Shown here: in pieces, positions 6,090 through 8,560 of the stretch | How positions within the stretch are numbered: the stretch's first letter is position 1 | Layout of the letters: the number at the start of each line of letters is the position of its first letter | DNA from: Gammaproteobacteria bacterium | Lineage (GTDB): Bacteria > Pseudomonadota > Gammaproteobacteria > Eutrophobiales > Eutrophobiaceae | Direction of reading: 5' to 3' | Assembly: GCA_004356415.1 (NCBI GenBank) | Contig: SMWN01000043.1 | Location: 1-8,560, forward strand | DNA: 8,560 nucleotides | Notes under the pieces: generated by a model | Told to the model about the DNA's origin: nothing | What the model saw: only the letters and a program-made list of their open reading frames with translations | Databases searched by the model: none | Made by a program: the position numbers and the translations under genes

Positions 6090-7550
6090 ATGAAAAATAT
6101 TTTTCAGCTAATTCTTCTACTTATATTCATCAGCATCAGTGGCTGTGCGCTTAACCCGGCGACCGGGGGTCGGGATCTTGTCCTGATGTCGGAACAAAGT
6201 GAGATCGCCCTTGGACGTAAAACGCATAAAGAAATACTTCAGCAATACAGTGTTTATAATAATCCCGAACTCCAGGCCTACGTCACTGGCATCGGTGAAG
6301 AGCTGGCAAAAAATAGTCATCGTAATAATTTAATCTATCGATTTACCGTACTCGACAGCAAGGATGTCAACGCCTTCGCATTACCGGGTGGCTATATCTA
6401 CATTACACGTGGCCTGCTGGCTTATCTCAACTCTGAAGCTGAGTTGGCTGCGGTACTCGGCCATGAAATTGGTCATGTCACGGCAAGACATTCAGTCAGA
6501 CAATATAGCGCAACACAGCTAACAAACGTTGGCGTGACCCTGGCTGCGATATTCATCCCGGGCATGAATCAGGTGGGTAGCCAGCTGATGCAGGTACTCG
6601 GCACTGTATTACTCAGGGGCTATGGCAGAGAGTATGAGTTAGAGGCCGATAAACTGGGGGCAGAATATGTGGCCAGAACGAATTACGGCGCAGAGTCCAT
6701 GCTGGATGTGATACGAGTTCTGAAAAATCAGGAAATATTTGAAAAACAACGTGCCAAATCAGAGGGTCGCGAACCACGCATTTACCACGGTCTATTCTCC
6801 ACGCACCCGGATAATGACACACGTCTGCAAGAGATTATTGGTTATGCCGAGAAATACCAGAATAAAACCGGGACCAAAAAAGGAGAAGAGGTATTTCTGA
6901 GCAAGATTGATGGACTCATATTTGGAGACGGTCCGCAACAGGGCATCACCCGAGGCAATAATTTTTATCACGAGCAACTGGATATCAGCATCGCATTCCC
7001 TGAGAAGTGGAATGTCACAAACCTGCCTGATAAGCTTATTATCACTGCCCCTCAGGGTGTCGCGACCCAACAGATACTTGTTGAGGATATTAACAAAAGA
7101 ATCTCTCCCAGAGAGTTTATGATTCAACGACTCGGCCTCAAATCCTTGAGAAACGACAAGCCGCTGAGTATAAACGGCCTGGATGCTCACACGGGCATCG
7201 CAACCATAAACACAGGAAGTGGAAAACGAGCTGCCAGATTTACGGTGATTTATTTCAATCAGCAGGCTTATATTCTGGTTGGCGTAAGCAAAGACCCTAA
7301 GGCGATGTCCCATTATGATGCCGCGTTTATGGAGACGGCCAGAAGCTTCCACCAAATGACACAGAATGAACACTTGCTTGCAAAACCACTTCGTCTAAAA
7401 ATCGTCAATTCGACCAGCGAGACAAATTTCAAATCATTGGCCCAACAATCTCCGCTGGAAAAATATCAGGAAGAAAAACTTCGCCTTTTAAATGGATTAT
7501 ATCCGCAGGGAAAAGCCAATTCGAAAACCCTGCTAAAAATCATCAATTAG
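6090..7550 (+). CDS. M48-family zinc metalloprotease, outer-membrane lipoprotein (BepA/LoiP-like)
   Basis: 486 aa. The N-terminus is a lipoprotein signal: MKN, a hydrophobic core, and a lipobox ISGC with the lipidated Cys at 19. Ala at +2 suggests delivery to the outer membrane, facing the periplasm. The M48 domain follows: LPGGYIYITRGLL at about 95-107, then HEIGH at 125-129 with the zinc histidines and catalytic Glu. E185 in ELEADKLG is the third ligand. H239 in STHPDNDTR matches the regulatory histidine (His246) of BepA. Relatives degrade or chaperone misfolded outer-membrane proteins such as LptD and BamA. Unlike BepA, the C-terminal half (about 265-486) shows no clear TPR repeats. It has an uncharacterised domain with FYHEQLDISIAFPEKW at its start and a tail with LRLLNGLYPQG found in many gammaproteobacterial M48 lipoproteins. 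The gene is preceded by a sigma-E-like promoter and followed by a long gap. Confidence 0.92.
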   Translation: MKNIFQLILLLIFISISGCALNPATGGRDLVLMSEQSEIALGRKTHKEILQQYSVYNNPELQAYVTGIGEELAKNSHRNNLIYRFTVLDSKDVNAFALPGGYIYITRGLLAYLNSEAELAAVLGHEIGHVTARHSVRQYSATQLTNVGVTLAAIFIPGMNQVGSQLMQVLGTVLLRGYGREYELEADKLGAEYVARTNYGAESMLDVIRVLKNQEIFEKQRAKSEGREPRIYHGLFSTHPDNDTRLQEIIGYAEKYQNKTGTKKGEEVFLSKIDGLIFGDGPQQGITRGNNFYHEQLDISIAFPEKWNVTNLPDKLIITAPQGVATQQILVEDINKRISPREFMIQRLGLKSLRNDKPLSINGLDAHTGIATINTGSGKRAARFTVIYFNQQAYILVGVSKDPKAMSHYDAAFMETARSFHQMTQNEHLLAKPLRLKIVNSTSETNFKSLAQQSPLEKYQEEKLRLLNGLYPQGKANSKTLLKIIN

Positions 7551-7581
7551 CCCGATTTCAGAGCATATAATTATCTTAAGT

Positions 7582-7605
7582 TAGCTTGTTTGTTTAAGCT
7601 ATTTT
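7582..7605 (+). terminator. Weak possible terminator of the M48 gene
   Basis: TAGCTT at 7582-7587 and AAGCTA at 7596-7601 form a 6-bp stem with an 8-nt loop, followed by four T residues. It lies 32 bp after the stop codon. The stem is short and AT-rich, so termination would be inefficient. Confidence 0.3.
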
Positions 7606-7629
7606 CTGGCTTTTCCTAGATAAGCTATT
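7595..7629. repeat. Short direct repeat TAAGCTATT
   Basis: TAAGCTATT occurs at 7595-7603 and 7621-7629, 26 bp apart. The first copy also forms one arm of the weak stem with TAGCTT at 7582. The repeat borders the DnaA-box cluster; its role is unknown and it could be chance in AT-rich DNA. Confidence 0.4.
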
Positions 7630-7650
7630 GCTGTCATTAACAATCGAATA

Positions 7651-7864
7651 TTATCCACAGTTTCTGTGGATAACTCTGTGCATGATATGAGTACAGCGTC
7701 TTCCAAATGGCTTAATTATTCACTTTGTTACAAATCTGTTAATTTTTAACCGATTTTATATTATCCATATATATCAATAAGTTACACGTATTATTGCGGT
7801 TCATGGCCATTTTTAGATGATTGAATTGCCATCAGCCAACAGCAAGCCCCATAATTGTGCATAA
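7651..7864. promoter_or_regulatory. DnaA-box cluster with AT-rich stretch and IHF site (oriC-like or DnaA-binding locus)
   Basis: Perfect DnaA boxes (TTATNCACA) lie at 7651-7659 on the + strand and at 7665-7673 and 7856-7864 on the - strand. One-mismatch boxes lie at 7677-7685 (TGTGCATGA) and 7761-7769 (TTATCCATA). The first two form a perfect inverted repeat: arms TTATCCACAG 7651-7660 and CTGTGGATAA 7664-7673 around TTT. Between the left cluster and the last box is very AT-rich DNA (about 7713-7800). At 7733-7745 it holds AATCTGTTAATTT, similar to the E. coli 13-mers (GATCTNTTNTTTT, two mismatches). At 7772-7784 it holds TATCAATAAGTTA, a perfect IHF consensus. Three perfect boxes in about 200 bp is far above chance. 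Only one GATC is present, so the SeqA/Dam type of control is not expected. It could be a replication origin, a DnaA-titration site, or DnaA-responsive regulation. Confidence 0.6.
7772..7784 (+). promoter_or_regulatory. IHF binding site (perfect consensus)
   Basis: TATCAATAAGTTA fits WATCAANNNNTTR at every specified position and lies in an AT-rich stretch between DnaA boxes. IHF commonly bends origin DNA in gammaproteobacteria, so the placement is meaningful. By information content, a match within this gap would be expected only rarely. Confidence 0.5.
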
Positions 7865-7899
7865 ACAGATCCGAAATGCGCTTTAATTTGATGCCACTC

Positions 7900-7928
7900 T
7901 GAACTTTTGAACATCATTTTAGTCCTAA
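7900..7928 (+). promoter_or_regulatory. Possible sigma-E promoter of the small RNA
   Basis: TGAACTT at 7900-7906 matches the -35 consensus GGAACTT at 6 of 7 positions. TCCTAA at 7923-7928 follows after exactly 16 bp and partly matches the -10. Transcription would start near 7933-7936, a few bases before the first hairpin, which is consistent with a compact sRNA. No convincing sigma-70 promoter is seen at this position. Confidence 0.4.
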
Positions 7929-7934
7929 TTGCAA

Positions 7935-8051
7935 GTGAGTTTTCCTGCCCTTCCTCCTTTGGGCAGGTGCAGAATCCCGGTCTCCCCAGCCGGGTAATCT
8001 TGGCCCCGGTATGCACTCCCTCCCCTTGAAGCACCGGGGCCTCTTTATTTT
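7935..8051 (+). ncRNA. Candidate trans-acting small RNA with three C/U-rich hairpin loops (Spot 42/ErsA position)
   Basis: Predicted RNA of about 117 nt; the 5' end is inferred from the promoter and the 3' end is the terminator tail. Hairpin 1 has a perfect 7-bp stem, CCTGCCC 7944-7950 with GGGCAGG 7961-7967, and loop TTCCTCCTTT. Hairpin 2 is CCCGG 7976-7980 with CCGGG 7990-7994 and loop TCTCCCCAG. Hairpin 3 is the terminator, whose large loop contains CTCCCTCCCC. All three loops are C/U-rich; the first contains CCTCCTT, identical to the anti-Shine-Dalgarno tail of 16S rRNA. The RNA could therefore pair with ribosome-binding sites and block translation, probably with Hfq. It converges on the 3' end of engB, as Spot 42 does in E. 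coli and ErsA in Pseudomonas; ErsA is dependent on the sigma-E-type factor AlgU. Sequence homology to either cannot be judged by eye. Confidence 0.65.
8002..8051 (+). terminator. Strong intrinsic terminator of the small RNA
   Basis: GGCCCCGGT at 8002-8010 and ACCGGGGCC at 8033-8041 form a perfect 9-bp GC-rich stem. The 22-nt C/U-rich loop lies between them, and the tail TCTTTATTTT follows at 8042-8051. The T-rich tail exists only on the + strand side, so it serves a + strand transcript and not engB. The nearest upstream gene ends over 450 bp away, so a separate short transcript is the simplest explanation. Confidence 0.85.
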
Positions 8052-8064
8052 AGCCAAAATGACA

Positions 8065-8089
8065 TTCCCGGAATTAAATTTCCGAGGAA
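8065..8089 (-). terminator. Possible terminator of engB
   Basis: On the - strand, a stem forms between 8080-8089 and 8065-8073 (core TTTCCG/CGGAA pairing, then GGAA/TTCC) with a single bulged base at 8085. It is followed by TGTCATTTT. It lies about 30 bp past the engB stop. The T-run is broken, so the call is weak. Confidence 0.3.
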
Positions 8090-8118
8090 AATCAATCTGA
8101 TAAAATCAATTGGGAAAA

Positions 8119-8560
8119 TCAGTGATATTCAAACCACCGATCAAGGACTTCCCTTGCTTCCTCGGCACCCGTCCGTTTCAGAGCAGAAAACAATTGAATC
8201 GAAATTAGATCATTATTCATGCGCCGTTTCATCTGTTGCAACAGGGACATCCCTGCACCACGAGAAAGTTTATCTGATTTATTCAACAGGATATGCGTGG
8301 GGAGGCCTACCTGACAGGACCAATCAAGCATCTGCTGATCTCCCGGTTTCAAAAGGTGCCTGATATCCATGATGAGGACCAGTCCTGATAATGCTCTCCT
8401 CTCCTGGAAATACCGATTCAGTGTTGACCCCCAGTGCTTGCGCAGTTCAACAGGGACCTTTGCATACCCATATCCAGGGAGATCTACCAAACGTCTCTCA
8501 TCATCCACAACAAAGATATTCATCTGTTGAGTCCGGCCAGGTGTTTTACTGATACGCGCC
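8119..8560 (-). CDS. engB: EngB/YihA ribosome-biogenesis GTPase (partial, C-terminal part)
   Basis: The gene reads leftward, enters from the right edge and stops with TGA at 8119-8121, giving 146 visible residues. In order there are the end of the G2 region (ARISKTPGRTQQMNIF), the G3 motif DLPGYGYAKV, G4 as NKSDKL, and G5 near SALKRTGAEE. These are the hallmarks of the TrmE-Era-EngA-EngB-Septin (TEES) type GTPase EngB (YsxC/YihA), which is essential in many bacteria and assists late assembly of the 50S subunit. The P-loop (GxxNxGKSS) lies outside the window. An internal ATG at 8521-8523 is not the start, because coding similarity continues upstream of it. In E. coli and Pseudomonas, engB is convergent with a small RNA gene next to polA; here the convergent candidate sRNA ends about 67 bp from the engB stop. 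Confidence 0.95.
   Translation of the reverse strand, partial: ARISKTPGRTQQMNIFVVDDERRLVDLPGYGYAKVPVELRKHWGSTLNRYFQERRALSGLVLIMDIRHLLKPGDQQMLDWSCQVGLPTHILLNKSDKLSRGAGMSLLQQMKRRMNNDLISIQLFSALKRTGAEEAREVLDRWFEYH

Noticed and set aside
6792..7373. 193-codon - strand open frame inside the M48 gene
   Set aside because: It is the complement of a well-supported coding region with the family's conserved C-terminal segment, and shows no recognisable domain.
7687..7749. 20-codon ORF starting MSTASSK downstream of the DnaA boxes
   Set aside because: No Shine-Dalgarno, no recognisable features, and it runs through the AT-rich stretch. A chance ORF is the simplest explanation.
7813..8034. 73-codon open frame on the - strand across the sRNA region
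   Set aside because: It is antisense to the three hairpins, has no recognisable protein features, and its length is explained by the C/G-rich stems. The hairpins and terminator fit a + strand RNA better.
1..8560. CRISPR array, insertion sequence, prophage or tRNA/rRNA genes
   Set aside because: No regularly spaced repeats, transposase or integrase motifs, or tRNA-like cloverleaf were recognised. The window looks like ordinary core chromosome apart from the gap at 7551-8118.

Overview
The window looks like a chromosomal segment of a gammaproteobacterium outside the Enterobacterales. It is moderately AT-rich, and every recognisable protein is a housekeeping or envelope protein of gammaproteobacterial type: oligopeptidase A, a YgiM-like SH3/anchor protein, exonuclease III, zinc-type L31, a BepA-like M48 lipoprotein and EngB. 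The genus cannot be named from the sequence alone.

Layout: (1) 2-1067, the 3' end of a probable lemA gene followed after 10 bp by a two-TM GIDE-family protein carrying an EF-hand. (2) 1166-4799, prlC, an SH3 anchor protein and xthA, closely spaced on the + strand and probably co-transcribed. (3) 5011-6031, rpmE with its own strong intrinsic terminator, followed by a secreted staphylococcal-type nuclease. The nuclease has no conventional in-frame start after rpmE. An ATG with a plausible Shine-Dalgarno sits inside the terminator hairpin, one base out of frame. (4) 6090-7550, an M48 zinc-metalloprotease lipoprotein with a sigma-E-like promoter in front. (5) 7551-8118, a 568-bp gap between convergent genes, unusually long and full of signals. 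(6) 8119-8560, the C-terminal part of engB on the - strand, running off the window.

The gap at 7551-8118 is the most interesting part. Its left half holds three perfect DnaA boxes (two forming a perfect inverted repeat), two boxes with one mismatch, an AT-rich stretch with a 13-mer-like element, and a perfect IHF consensus. Together these resemble a replication origin or a DnaA-binding/titration locus. Its right half encodes what looks like an undescribed small RNA of about 115-120 nt on the + strand. It has a sigma-E-like promoter and three hairpins whose loops are all C/U-rich; the first loop reproduces the anti-Shine-Dalgarno tail of 16S rRNA. The third hairpin is a strong intrinsic terminator with a 9-bp perfect stem. 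The RNA converges on the 3' end of engB, the position occupied by Spot 42 in E. coli and ErsA in Pseudomonas.

How the parts may work together is inference. The M48 lipoprotein and the sRNA both have GGAACTT-like -35 elements, so both may belong to an envelope-stress regulon, with the RNA silencing ribosome-binding sites and the protease handling misassembled outer-membrane proteins.
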